Origin: Ammoniphilus sp. CFH 90114
GTDB taxonomy: Bacteria; Bacillota; Bacilli; Aneurinibacillales; RAOX-1
NCBI RefSeq assembly: GCF_004123195.1
Contig: NZ_SDLI01000009.1
Coordinates: 62,001-126,000, forward strand
DNA: 64,000 nt
Reading direction: 5' to 3'
The translations under genes and the position numbers were made by a program. Positions 27,098 to 35,589 of this stretch are shown piece by piece. Under the pieces are notes generated by a model. It saw only the letters and a list, made by a program, of their open reading frames with translations. It had not been told where the DNA came from and ran no database searches. Each line of letters starts with the position of its first letter. Position 1 is the first letter of the stretch.

Positions 27098-27131
27098 TCG
27101 ATTCCTCCTTAGGCGTTACCGTTCGAAAGCT

Positions 27132-29030
27132 CTAACGATTCAGCAAGCTTCCTACATACCTTAACAACTCGTTGGCACAGTGAGGGCAATAGCTATGGTC
27201 ATCAATCAACCTCTTCGTTACCTCATTAACCTTCTTCAACTGGCTTTCATCTGGTGTTTTAGATGAAGTGGTAATCTTAACGACATCCTTAAGATCAGCG
27301 AAGAGCTTCTTCTCGATCGCTTCCCTCAAGCGCTCATGATTATTATATTCGAACCTCTTCCCTTTGCGTGCATAGTGCGAGATACGAATGAGGATCTCTT
27401 CTCGGAAAGCCTTCTTCGCATTCTCCGAGATACCAATTTGTTCCTCAATGGATCTCATCAGCTTTTCATCAGCTTCCATCTCCTCGCCGGTAACCGGATC
27501 TCTCATCTTGCTCCGGTTGCAGTAGGACTCCACATTGTCTAGGTAATTATCCAGCAACGTCTTGGCGGATTCCTCATAAGAATAGACAAAAGCTTTCTGA
27601 ACTTCCTTCTTAGCTACCTCGTCATACTCCTTACGAGCTACAGAGATGAAGTTTAAGTATCGATCTCTTTCCTCCTTAGTGATGGATGCGTGCTGATCCA
27701 GCCCTTCTTTTAAAGCTCTTAGTATGTCAAGCGCATTAATACACTCCGTATCACGACGAATAAGGGCACTTGAGATACGGTTTATGACGTAACGAGGATC
27801 AATTCCAGACATCCCTTCATCGAGATGCTCATTGCGAAGCTCCTCAATATCGCCTTCCTTGTAGCCCTCTACACTCTCACCATCATAGAGCTTCATCTTC
27901 TTTAAGAGATCCGTACCAGCCTTCTTTGAATCCTTCAGTCGGGTAAGGATGGAGAATATCGCAGCTGTACGTAAAGCATGAGGAGCCACATGGACGTGGC
28001 CAAGATCACTCTGGCTGATGAGCTTCGAGTAGATCTTATCTTCATCTGATACTCTGAGATTATAAGGGATTCTCATTACGATAATCCGTGATTGTAGGGC
28101 TTCGTTCTTTTTATTACTAATGAAATTTTTATACTCGGTTTCATTCGTATGAGCCACAATCAGCTCATCTGCTGAGATCAAGGCGAATCGTCCGGCCTTG
28201 AAATTTCCTTCTTGAGTTAAGGAAAGAAGATTCCAGAGAAACTTCTCATCACATTTTAACATTTCTTGGAATTCCATTAATCCGCGGTTCGCTTTATTTA
28301 ACTCCCCGTCAAAACGGTAGGCTCGGGGATCGGACTCTGATCCGAATTCGGCTATCGTGGAGAAGTCAATGCTTCCCGTGAGGTCAGCGATATCTTGCGA
28401 CTTAGGATCAGATGGACTGAACGTTCCAATCCCTACCCGATCTTTCTCGGAGAGGATGATTCGTTGAACAATAACATCTTCGATGCGGCCACCGTACTCC
28501 GTATCTACCATCATACGAGTATAAGGGTTAAGTTCTCCCTCAATTTTCACGCCTAATTCGTCTTCAATGTCAGAGCGAAGATCATGAGGAACGAGCAGGA
28601 GCGGTTCTTGATGCATAGGGCAGCCCTTAATAGCAAAAACAGCACCGCGATCCGTCTTGGAGTATCTCTCTAATCCTTTTTTGAGCATACTGACAATCGT
28701 TGACTTCCCGCCGCTGACGGGACCCATGAGCATAAGCACCCTTTTTCTTACATCCAAGCGCATCGCTGCAGAGTGGAAATATTCTTCAACAAGCTTCTCA
28801 ACCGCTCGATCTAATCCAAAAATTTCTTTGGTGAAAAACTTATATTCTTTTCTTCCACTCTCATCCACTTCAATTCCAGCGTCCTTAATCATGTTATACA
28901 CCCGTGAATGGGCAGTCTGAGCGATGTCTGGATTCTTTCTTACCAAATCTAAATACTCACCAAAAGTACCCTCCCAGGCCAATTTTCTTTCATTTTGTCG
29001 ATACTCACTCAAGCGTCTAATAATATCCAT
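27132..29030 (-). CDS. prkA: PrkA AAA+ serine protein kinase family protein
   Basis: Protein of 632 aa. The Walker A loop GPVSGGKST is at 103-111 in the N-terminal PrkA AAA+ domain, and the C-terminal third holds the kinase-like domain. ATG 29030 is chosen because GGAGAGGAGG precedes it and the length equals B. subtilis PrkA; the start at 29054 would lie upstream of that ribosome site. PrkA acts in sporulation in Bacillus and in stress and stationary phase in enterobacteria (YeaG). First gene of a prkA-yhbH operon. Confidence 0.96.
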   Translation of the reverse strand: MDIIRRLSEYRQNERKLAWEGTFGEYLDLVRKNPDIAQTAHSRVYNMIKDAGIEVDESGRKEYKFFTKEIFGLDRAVEKLVEEYFHSAAMRLDVRKRVLMLMGPVSGGKSTIVSMLKKGLERYSKTDRGAVFAIKGCPMHQEPLLLVPHDLRSDIEDELGVKIEGELNPYTRMMVDTEYGGRIEDVIVQRIILSEKDRVGIGTFSPSDPKSQDIADLTGSIDFSTIAEFGSESDPRAYRFDGELNKANRGLMEFQEMLKCDEKFLWNLLSLTQEGNFKAGRFALISADELIVAHTNETEYKNFISNKKNEALQSRIIVMRIPYNLRVSDEDKIYSKLISQSDLGHVHVAPHALRTAAIFSILTRLKDSKKAGTDLLKKMKLYDGESVEGYKEGDIEELRNEHLDEGMSGIDPRYVINRISSALIRRDTECINALDILRALKEGLDQHASITKEERDRYLNFISVARKEYDEVAKKEVQKAFVYSYEESAKTLLDNYLDNVESYCNRSKMRDPVTGEEMEADEKLMRSIEEQIGISENAKKAFREEILIRISHYARKGKRFEYNNHERLREAIEKKLFADLKDVVKITTSSKTPDESQLKKVNEVTKRLIDDHSYCPHCANELLRYVGSLLNR

Positions 29031-29289
29031 GGGAGCCTCCTCTCCTTTTATCAAAAATCAACCAACCGCTTAATGGATCAATCGCGAATGAAGGCTAAGA
29101 GTCAATTTTAACTAATATATATTCGCTTGTTTCTCCTGACATGCTTAAAACATTGGATTTCACATTCTTGCCATTCCCTTTTCTTGTTGAATTGGCTATA
29201 ATTAGATTGGTTTTTTAGAAATGTTGTAGTACATATCGACTGCACCACCTTCTTAGGGCATAATAGGCACAGAAAGGGGGCGACACTAC

Positions 29290-29382
29290 ATGGGTGTATT
29301 TATTCCTATTTTTGTACTAGGCTGTTTCTTATTCGCAATCCTTACAGCCGGCCACAACGAAGACAAGACTTGGAACCTATAA
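29290..29382 (+). CDS. Putative 30-aa membrane protein
   Basis: A short ORF with GAAAGGGGG nine bases before the ATG. One hydrophobic helix (VFIPIFVLGCFLFAILTA) is followed by a polar tail HNEDKTWNL, and a strong bidirectional terminator begins 14 bp past the stop. Flanking signals make it a credible small protein. The region 29031-29289 before it holds the prkA upstream sequence and AT-rich promoter-like DNA, with no other gene seen. Confidence 0.6.
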   Translation: MGVFIPIFVLGCFLFAILTAGHNEDKTWNL

Positions 29383-29395
29383 TCCCAATGTATAA

Positions 29396-29437
29396 GAAAA
29401 ACACCTTCCTTATGACTATTTTGGAAGGTGTTTTTTT
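29396..29437. terminator. Bidirectional terminator
   Basis: Perfect arms AAAACACCTTCC and GGAAGGTGTTTT with T-runs on both strands, between the 30-aa ORF (+) and trmL (-). Confidence 0.92.
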
Positions 29438-29458
29438 GCGTATTTCCATATTTTCTTG

Positions 29459-29923
29459 TCATATAAAACCTGGAAAGCGAGCTTGCCTTAGCGCTTCATA
29501 AAGGACGATAGCCACTGTATTGGATAAGTTCAGTGATCGAACTCCTCCCCTCATAGGAATCCGAACTACACGCTCCTTATTTGCCTCGAGAATGTCACTT
29601 GGTATCCCTGTCGTCTCTTTACCAAAAACGAAGTAATCGCCGTCCTGGTAATCATGATCGGTATAATAGCCTGTCCCTGTGGTCTCAATAAAAAACAATC
29701 GGCCTTCGCCCTTCTTGCTTAAGAAGTCTTCATACGAATCGTAATGAGAGATAGGTACTTCATGCCAATAATCTAATCCTGCTCTCTTCAGTTGTTTATC
29801 CTCAACCGAGAAACCCAGTGGGTGAATTAAGTGTAGATGTGTATCCGTTACGGAGCAAGTCCTCACAACATTCCCCGTATTGGCCGGAATCTCCGGTTGA
29901 TAAAGCACGATGTGAAAAGCCAA
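29459..29923 (-). CDS. trmL: tRNA (cytidine(34)-2'-O)-methyltransferase
   Basis: SPOUT-family enzyme of 154 aa that 2'-O-methylates the wobble base of certain leucine tRNAs (B. subtilis name cspR). It begins with LYQPEIPANTGNVVRTC and ends with the knot motifs FGKETTGIP and RIPMRGGVRSLNLSNTVAIVLYE (in two parts, about 105-145), which bind SAM. The start is TTG 29923 behind TGGAGGGG. The yhbA-yhbB-cspR-prkA-yhbH order of B. subtilis is kept. Confidence 0.95.
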   Translation of the reverse strand: MAFHIVLYQPEIPANTGNVVRTCSVTDTHLHLIHPLGFSVEDKQLKRAGLDYWHEVPISHYDSYEDFLSKKGEGRLFFIETTGTGYYTDHDYQDGDYFVFGKETTGIPSDILEANKERVVRIPMRGGVRSLNLSNTVAIVLYEALRQARFPGFI

Positions 29924-29949
29924 AGGTTTGTCCCCTCCATTTTTTTGCG

Positions 29950-29982
29950 CGAAACAAACCGGGTTAGAGTCCCCCGGTTTGG
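29950..29982 (-). terminator. Terminator after yhbB
   Basis: Minus-strand arms CAAACCGGG and CCCGGTTTG around a 9-base loop, followed by TTTC; modest T-run. Confidence 0.6.
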
Positions 29983-29995
29983 TCGGCTTTACAAT

Positions 29996-30976
29996 TTATT
30001 GTGTAATGTGAATAAATTTATATTGCGTGTTCTTGGTCCAAGCATGGGAATCGCGATAATCCCAATAACGGTGCCGACTATTCACAGTGTGAGCATTGAC
30101 AAGGGGCATTCCATTCGGATCCTTCGCGACAACCACGGTGTTATGCTGGTAATTTCCGCTGCCGTCCCAGTCGTAGCATATGACATCTCCTACCATCAGC
30201 TCATCCGCTGTTTGTTTCAGCTGCCCCTTAGGAGTGTGCTTGGTATTCGCTCCTAAGAGATAATTCATTAAGCTGTGCGCGACAGACCAGCTATAGCTCC
30301 AGTTCGTCTTTCCCTTTACCCACCAGCCCTTGCCTCTTCGGGCTGTGTGCTCCATTGTCAAGCCTCCTTCATGGAGGCACTGCGATACATAATTTGTACA
30401 ATCCACTTCAAATTTAGGGTAAGCCGGATTATATCGGTTCCACCAAACTTCTGCATATCGCTTTACCTTTGCCCGATCAAATGTCCGCTTAGAACCTTGG
30501 TCCACCGGGTCAACAGATACGTTCGTGGAGTCTTCTTCCGCTTCTTCTCCCTCCGCTTCTTCTTCGGGAGTTCTCTCCAATGAGTTTATTTCCTCTTTGC
30601 CAATTAAATGATCCGACGCAATGAACCAGTTTCCAGTCTGTTCACGCAGTGAGATCTGATGAAACTGTTCATCTTCTTGTTCCATGAAATGATGATCGAT
30701 GTGATAGAGTTTCCAGACGTAATTATGCAGTAATACTTCAATATGTCCTTTTTGTTCCGAGAGGATCTTAATGTTCTTGACTACCGTTTTACATTTTACT
30801 GGCGTAGCATTTCGGTATTTTAAATTATCTCTTCCTCGTTGTATACGCTCCATTTCTTTAGGGCCAGCTTGGTTTCCTTGATAATAAATCTCCAACTCCC
30901 GAACATCACCTTCAATTTCGAGCTGGTTTAACATGGAGAAATAACTCTTTAAGGTGTTCATCCAGCTTTTTGCCAT
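29996..30976 (-). CDS. yhbB: Amidase-domain protein (YhbB-like)
   Basis: Protein of 326 aa. An N-terminal helical region (1-150) is followed by a Glu-rich linker (PEEEAEGEEAEEDS, about 160-173) and a C-terminal putative amidase domain (about 185-326) with YAEVWWNRYNPAYPKF, DCTNYVSQCLHEGG (candidate catalytic Cys) and QHNTVVV (candidate His), the NlpC/P60-like pattern of this family. No signal peptide is visible. In B. subtilis yhbB is a mother-cell sporulation gene, which fits its neighbours. Confidence 0.9.
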   Translation of the reverse strand: MAKSWMNTLKSYFSMLNQLEIEGDVRELEIYYQGNQAGPKEMERIQRGRDNLKYRNATPVKCKTVVKNIKILSEQKGHIEVLLHNYVWKLYHIDHHFMEQEDEQFHQISLREQTGNWFIASDHLIGKEEINSLERTPEEEAEGEEAEEDSTNVSVDPVDQGSKRTFDRAKVKRYAEVWWNRYNPAYPKFEVDCTNYVSQCLHEGGLTMEHTARRGKGWWVKGKTNWSYSWSVAHSLMNYLLGANTKHTPKGQLKQTADELMVGDVICYDWDGSGNYQHNTVVVAKDPNGMPLVNAHTVNSRHRYWDYRDSHAWTKNTQYKFIHITQ

Positions 30977-31048
30977 GTAACGTTGCGCTCCTTACTTGCT
31001 TTTTAATATTCAGCATATGTAAGGAGCTTCGATGTTTTCCTTTTTTAT

Positions 31049-32191
31049 TTATAAAATCGAGCGGAGTTTAGACCACGCTTGGTCAATTTCCGCTTGCACT
31101 TTTTGGTCTTTTTCACTGCTTCTAGCTTCTTCTAAGGCCTGCATAGCCTCTTCTCCCCCAATTTTGCCTAGGGCCCATGCTGCGGTTCCTCGAATAACAG
31201 GCCTCTCATCCTTTTTCATTAATGATATGAGGTCAGGCACCGCAGTACGGTCCTTGAAGTGAGCCAGTGCAAGAATGGCATTGCGTTGAATGGGCTTTTT
31301 TCCCCTCCAGGCTGCTGAAGTGGGACCAAACTTGGTTTGGAATTCCTTTTTCCCTATGGTTAGCAACGGTTTAAGAAGAGGCTTGGCAAGTTCCGGGTCA
31401 GGCAAGCAGTCTTCTTGATGAGTAAAATTAACTTTACGGTTCTTCGGACAGACCTGTTGACATGTGTCACAACCATATAGGCGATTCCCTACTCGTTCTC
31501 TATACTCCTCCGGGATATAATCCTTCACTTGGGTGAGAAAAGCGACACATTTTTGTGCGTTAAGTTGAAAGGGCTGTTCAAAAGCCCCTGTTGGGCAATG
31601 ATCTAAACAAAGCGTGCAATCTCCACAGCTTTCCTCAATCGGTTGATCTGGAGGGAAAGGGATATCTGTAATCAATTCCCCAAGATAGACCCATGAACCG
31701 AATTCTGGTGTGATGAGATTGGTGTTTTTGCCAATCCAACCTAAGCCGGCCCTCTCTGCTACAGCCCTGTCTGAAAGCACCCCAGTGTCAACCATGGATT
31801 CACACCGTGCACCAGGAAGCTTCTCCTCAATAAAGGCCTCTAGCAGTCTCAGCTTCTCGCGAAGCACATGATGGTAATCCTTTCCCCAAGCTGCACGAGA
31901 GACCATTCCACGATATTCTCCCGGCTTTGATTTAGGTGAATCCTCCATTCTTGCCGGATAGGCAATGGCAATAGCGATGATCGACTTTGCTTCTTGTATA
32001 GTGAGTTCAGGATGAGCTCGCTTCTCAATATCACTCTCTTCAAAGCCGGATTCGTAACCTAATTCCCGATGCTTATATAAACGATCCTTCAATTCCAAAA
32101 AAGGGTCTGCTGAAGCGAAGCCGATTTTATCAATTCCTACAGAATGAGCAAAATCAATGAGCATACGCTTCAATTCAACCATATCAACCAT
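31049..32191 (-). CDS. queG: Epoxyqueuosine reductase
   Basis: Final step of queuosine synthesis: cobalamin-dependent reduction of epoxyqueuosine in tRNA. The 380 aa include a cobalamin-binding N-terminal domain, two 4Fe-4S motifs (CGDCTLCLDHCP near 190-201 and CDTCQQVCP near 240-248) and C-terminal HEAT-like repeats (about 285-375). B. subtilis YhbA/QueG is the counterpart. It lies 10 bp after rnhA, so the two are likely one operon. Confidence 0.96.
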   Translation of the reverse strand: MVDMVELKRMLIDFAHSVGIDKIGFASADPFLELKDRLYKHRELGYESGFEESDIEKRAHPELTIQEAKSIIAIAIAYPARMEDSPKSKPGEYRGMVSRAAWGKDYHHVLREKLRLLEAFIEEKLPGARCESMVDTGVLSDRAVAERAGLGWIGKNTNLITPEFGSWVYLGELITDIPFPPDQPIEESCGDCTLCLDHCPTGAFEQPFQLNAQKCVAFLTQVKDYIPEEYRERVGNRLYGCDTCQQVCPKNRKVNFTHQEDCLPDPELAKPLLKPLLTIGKKEFQTKFGPTSAAWRGKKPIQRNAILALAHFKDRTAVPDLISLMKKDERPVIRGTAAWALGKIGGEEAMQALEEARSSEKDQKVQAEIDQAWSKLRSIL

Positions 32192-32201
32192 AAGGGTTCA
32201 C

Positions 32202-32633
32202 CTATCTCGGTATTGCTGCTACAGCCATTTCGTCGCAGCGATTATTATATTCATTATCGGCATGACCTTTGACTTTAATATATTCTACTTTGTGTTTCTT
32301 CATCAATTCCAGAATCTCTTTCCAAAGATCTTGATTTTCGACTGGCTGTTTTTTGCTGTTCTTCCAACCGTTCTTCATCCAGCCCTTATACCAGCCCTGT
32401 TGAAAACAGTTAACCAAATAAGCACTGTCACTATGTAGCTTTACTGTACAGGGCTCCTTAAGGGCCTTTAATGCCTCAATCGCGGCTTTAAGCTCCATTC
32501 GATTGTTCGTGGTTTCTTTCTCCCCGCCGGACAATTCTTTCTTGTGCTCACCAAACATTAAAATGGCTCCCCAACCACCAGGACCAGGGTTTCCCGAACA
32601 GGCTCCATCTGTATAGACCACTACTTCTTTCAT
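32202..32633 (-). CDS. rnhA: Ribonuclease HI
   Basis: Degrades RNA in RNA-DNA hybrids. 143 aa; ATG 32633 is preferred over 32648 because GGGAGGAAG precedes it. The four catalytic acidic residues are visible: Asp9 in YTDGACSGNPG, Glu in NNRMELKAA, Asp in LHSDSAYL and Asp near the end in NNRCDEMA. It is the full-length, E. coli-like RNase HI with the basic protrusion (FQQGWYKGWMKNGWKNSKK, cut here), which is less common in Bacillus itself. Confidence 0.95.
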   Translation of the reverse strand: MKEVVVYTDGACSGNPGPGGWGAILMFGEHKKELSGGEKETTNNRMELKAAIEALKALKEPCTVKLHSDSAYLVNCFQQGWYKGWMKNGWKNSKKQPVENQDLWKEILELMKKHKVEYIKVKGHADNEYNNRCDEMAVAAIPR

Positions 32634-32753
32634 GTCTCTTCCTCCCATTATCTAGGTCGCCATCATTATATCAGAATCTGTAAAACCATGCTTGCTTCCA
32701 TATTCTGCTGTCTAATACAATAGGAATATACGCCCAGGAGGTGATTAGCTCAC

Positions 32754-33431
32754 ATGATGAATCTCATCATTGATAAACAGATATCTGAACTCTTGCCTGG
32801 TTTTCGACTAGGCTTCATTGAATATAATCATGTAGTTGTGTCCGAAACACCCAAAATGGCCAAAGGAAGAATAAATCTATTCTTGTCTACTTTACGCCTC
32901 GATCACAGCGGAAACGAGGGCCTCACTAAGATCGATGGGGTGAAGCAATGGAGACAGGCCTTTAAAGCTTTAGGAATGGACCCCTCTAGGTATCGACCAT
33001 CATCCGAGGCATTACTCAAGAGAGTCCTGCAAGAGAAGCCGATGTATTGGGTAAATGGGGCAGTTGATGTTAATAATTTTCTTTCTATGAAATTTGGACT
33101 GCCTTTTGGTATCTATAACAAAGATAAAATTAACGGAGACCGCATTCTCTGTGAACTTGGCAAATCTGGCTATTCTTACGAGGGGCTTAACGGGAGAGAA
33201 ACATCAATGGAGGGCAAGCTTGTCTTAACGGACGACTTCTCGCCATTTGGCAGCCCCATTGTGGACTCCACAAGGACAAGTATTGACGAGACAGCTACTC
33301 GGTTAATACAGGTCATATTCATCCATCCGCAATTAAATGAAGAACAGCATGCAAACCTATTAGAGTCTTCTGCACAGCTATTCACCCAAATCAATGGAGG
33401 AGAAGTCGTTTCGAGCGGGATTGTTGAATAG
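32754..33431 (+). CDS. B3/B4 (tRNA-synthetase editing-like) domain protein
   Basis: Protein of 225 aa homologous to the B3/B4 domain of the PheRS beta subunit, here free-standing. Conserved stretch: WRQAFKALGMDPSRYRPSSEALLKRV (in two halves, about 64-90), then NGAVDVNNFLSMKFGLPFG. Free-standing B3/B4 proteins are thought to edit mischarged tRNA or act on other substrates; the role here is inferred. ATG follows CAGGAGGTG; ATGATG leaves the exact start open by one codon. Confidence 0.88.
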   Translation: MMNLIIDKQISELLPGFRLGFIEYNHVVVSETPKMAKGRINLFLSTLRLDHSGNEGLTKIDGVKQWRQAFKALGMDPSRYRPSSEALLKRVLQEKPMYWVNGAVDVNNFLSMKFGLPFGIYNKDKINGDRILCELGKSGYSYEGLNGRETSMEGKLVLTDDFSPFGSPIVDSTRTSIDETATRLIQVIFIHPQLNEEQHANLLESSAQLFTQINGGEVVSSGIVE

Positions 33432-33451
33432 GCCAGAAACTGTATAACTCA

Positions 33452-33477
33452 GGCTGTCGCCTGTCAGGGCGACAGCC
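33452..33477. repeat. Strong GC-rich hairpin
   Basis: Perfect 10-bp arms GGCTGTCGCC and GGCGACAGCC around 6 bases, 20 bp past the B3/B4 gene. No T-run follows on the plus strand, so termination is only possible. Confidence 0.6.
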
Positions 33478-33481
33478 AAAA

Positions 33482-33525
33482 TAAAACGCGACCCCTCGTT
33501 TACATAAAACGAAAGACCGCGTTAC
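33482..33525 (-). terminator. Terminator of the YgxA-like gene
   Basis: Minus-strand stem with outer arms AACGCG/CGCGTT and inner arms TCGTTT/AAACGA, ending in TTATTTT; it lies about 60 bp past the stop at 33583. Confidence 0.6.
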
Positions 33526-33582
33526 AATATACAAAATTATAATCTTTCTTCAAACGTTTGTCAAACTTCGACAAATTTCTCG

Positions 33583-34137
33583 CTAAACTGTATAGACGGT
33601 CTCCAGCCTACCTTCCTTCTCAACAGATTGTTCTTTTACCAGGGAACGCTTTAGCATCTTTTCGAGGAGTAAGTGAACGTCTATCTTTTCATCTACTAAA
33701 TCAGTATGCTCTATAATTTCTTCTACTGTCCAAGGATCCTGTCGACTCTTGAGTAAATTTAGGATATATTGACCACAAGATTCCATCCTTGATAGAACAG
33801 AAAAATCCAAAGCTAATAACAAAAGCTCAATTCGTTTATCGAGCGGCTCTTGAGAAGTTGCCAGCTCCTCATACAATTTATACACAGATGGATCAATTGA
33901 CTTTAATTGGTCCCAAACCGTTAATTCTGGGCGCTCTCCTACCTCAATGATCGCTAACCTTGCCCAATGATGAAGAGACTGATGTACGCTGTTATAAGAG
34001 TCGAGAAGGTGCCCGTTCTTCAAAAATTCCTTCGCTTCCATATAAGCCATGAAAAACCGAGAAAACTCGATAAAAACTTGTTTACTTTGAGAAGGAATCG
34101 CCTCATGCTTCCCCGGCACTAAATGACTTAGGCTCAT
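33583..34137 (-). CDS. YgxA C-terminal-domain protein without the nucleotidyltransferase part
   Basis: Protein of 184 aa resembling only the C-terminal helical part of YgxA (nucleotidyltransferase-like, about 290 aa in B. subtilis): FMAYMEAKEFLKNGHLLDSYN, SLHHWARLAIIEVG, TVWDQLKSIDPSVYKLYEEL. The N-terminal nucleotidyltransferase-like region is missing, and the DNA upstream has an in-frame stop with no trace of it. ATG 34137 follows AAGGGGGTG. Its neighbour ygzB is also its neighbour in B. subtilis, supporting orthology. Confidence 0.75.
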   Translation of the reverse strand: MSLSHLVPGKHEAIPSQSKQVFIEFSRFFMAYMEAKEFLKNGHLLDSYNSVHQSLHHWARLAIIEVGERPELTVWDQLKSIDPSVYKLYEELATSQEPLDKRIELLLLALDFSVLSRMESCGQYILNLLKSRQDPWTVEEIIEHTDLVDEKIDVHLLLEKMLKRSLVKEQSVEKEGRLETVYTV

Positions 34138-34373
34138 GGAAACACCCCCTTGCCATATAAATATCTTCATTGACCTAAGGCTCTGAAGATACTTGATTTA
34201 GATAACAAATTCAACACATTAGGGAATTTTCCTCCTTGTAGGATTAAAAAAGTACGGTATACTAGTCTTGTTTGTATTTGCGAATCACTCCTGCTTATCG
34301 GATGTCAGAATGGTTCGCTCTACTTACCGCATAATAAATATAAGCATCCCTTAAGTTAAGGAGGCATCACGAC

Positions 34374-35006
34374 ATGCTGATTATCGGTATTGCTGGCGGT
34401 TCGGGATCAGGTAAAACTACTATTGCTCAAGCCATTCAACATAGGCTAGGTCCAGATACAGTCCAAATTATTTCACAAGATTCTTATTATCATGATCATA
34501 CAGAACTTTCAATGGAGCAAAGAGCAAAGATTAATTATGACCATCCGGATTCATTTGAAAATGAATTACTTATACACCACTTGAATCAATTAAAAAAAGG
34601 ACAAGCTGTCCATATTCCTGTGTATGATTTTTCTACTCACACCCGTTCTCATGAAACGGTTTATGTCGCACCCAAGTCGGTTATTATTTTAGAAGGTATC
34701 CTCATTCTGGCAGATCCTGAATTGCGTGACGTTATGGACGCTAAGATCTTTGTCGACACCGATCCGGATGTTCGCATTCTTAGACGAGCCATCAGAGATA
34801 CGACAGAACGCGGACGAACACTGGAGTCTATTGACAGACAGTACCTCTCCACGGTTAAGCCCATGCATGAAGCCTTCGTTGAACCGTCCAAAAAATATGC
34901 GAATGTTATTGTACCTGAAGGCGGAAAAAATGAAGTAGCCATTAGTTTACTTACTTCTTGGGTGGAGCGTTACTTAGTCCAATCCCTTACAAGTACCACC
35001 CGTTAA
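34374..35006 (+). CDS. udk: Uridine kinase
   Basis: Phosphorylates uridine and cytidine in pyrimidine salvage. 210 aa with Walker A GGSGSGKTT at 8-16, then SQDSYYHDHTELSMEQR and NYDHPDSFENELL, all typical. ATG follows TAAGGAGG. A minus-strand gene lies behind it; between them (34138-34373) are a -10-like TATACT near 34257 and an interrupted palindrome GCGAA...TTCGC in the leader. Confidence 0.95.
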   Translation: MLIIGIAGGSGSGKTTIAQAIQHRLGPDTVQIISQDSYYHDHTELSMEQRAKINYDHPDSFENELLIHHLNQLKKGQAVHIPVYDFSTHTRSHETVYVAPKSVIILEGILILADPELRDVMDAKIFVDTDPDVRILRRAIRDTTERGRTLESIDRQYLSTVKPMHEAFVEPSKKYANVIVPEGGKNEVAISLLTSWVERYLVQSLTSTTR

Positions 35007-35083
35007 ACATATATGTTATACTGAAGCTTGTAACAAGCTAGGGGTAACCCCTGTTACTCCCATGAATTGCGGAGGTATGGATC

Positions 35084-35437
35084 ATGCTGTTTACTGGTAA
35101 GCTTAATAAAATGAGAAACTATGCCATGCTTACATGCTTTGCTGGTATTGGGGTCATGTATATCGGTTATGCTGGTTTTGCTGGCTTCCTGGGTCAGATC
35201 TTTCAATCCCAGCTCTTTATGGCGATCTTCTTAATCTTAGGTCTCATTTTTGTCATGGGGAGTGCGGTGTTCTATATGTATATTGGAATGCTTTCCTCTA
35301 AGGCGCTCCAAGTCGAATGTCCAAAGTGCAAAAGAGTAACCAAGCTGATTGGACAAACAGACGATTGTATGTATTGCCGACAAACACTCTCTGTTGACCC
35401 TAAGTACGCACCGAAGAATACAGAAACCAATGTCTAG
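35084..35437 (+). CDS. ygzB: UPF0295 membrane protein, YgzB family
   Basis: Protein of 117 aa with two transmembrane helices (about 15-35 and 43-65) and a C-terminal zinc-ribbon-like pair, CPKCKRVTKLIG and CMYCRQTL, the YgzB pattern. Function unknown. In B. subtilis ygzB is next to perR and ygxA; here a YgxA-like gene is near and perR is 6 kb away. ATG follows GCGGAGG. Confidence 0.9.
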   Translation: MLFTGKLNKMRNYAMLTCFAGIGVMYIGYAGFAGFLGQIFQSQLFMAIFLILGLIFVMGSAVFYMYIGMLSSKALQVECPKCKRVTKLIGQTDDCMYCRQTLSVDPKYAPKNTETNV

Positions 35438-35457
35438 AAACTATAATAGGATGGAAC

Positions 35458-35498
35458 AATAATGGGACTTATCCAACTGGATAAGTCCCATTATTTTA
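35458..35498 (+). terminator. Strong terminator after ygzB
   Basis: Perfect 17-bp arms AATAATGGGACTTATCC and its complement around AACT-G, followed by TTTTAC. Confidence 0.88.
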
Positions 35499-35589
35499 CT
35501 TCTTTCCTCAATTTTTTATTTATTTCGACCATTTATCCTGTTACTATTAGAATATGTAAATTTACTTGTATGTAAAACTGGAGGAAAGT

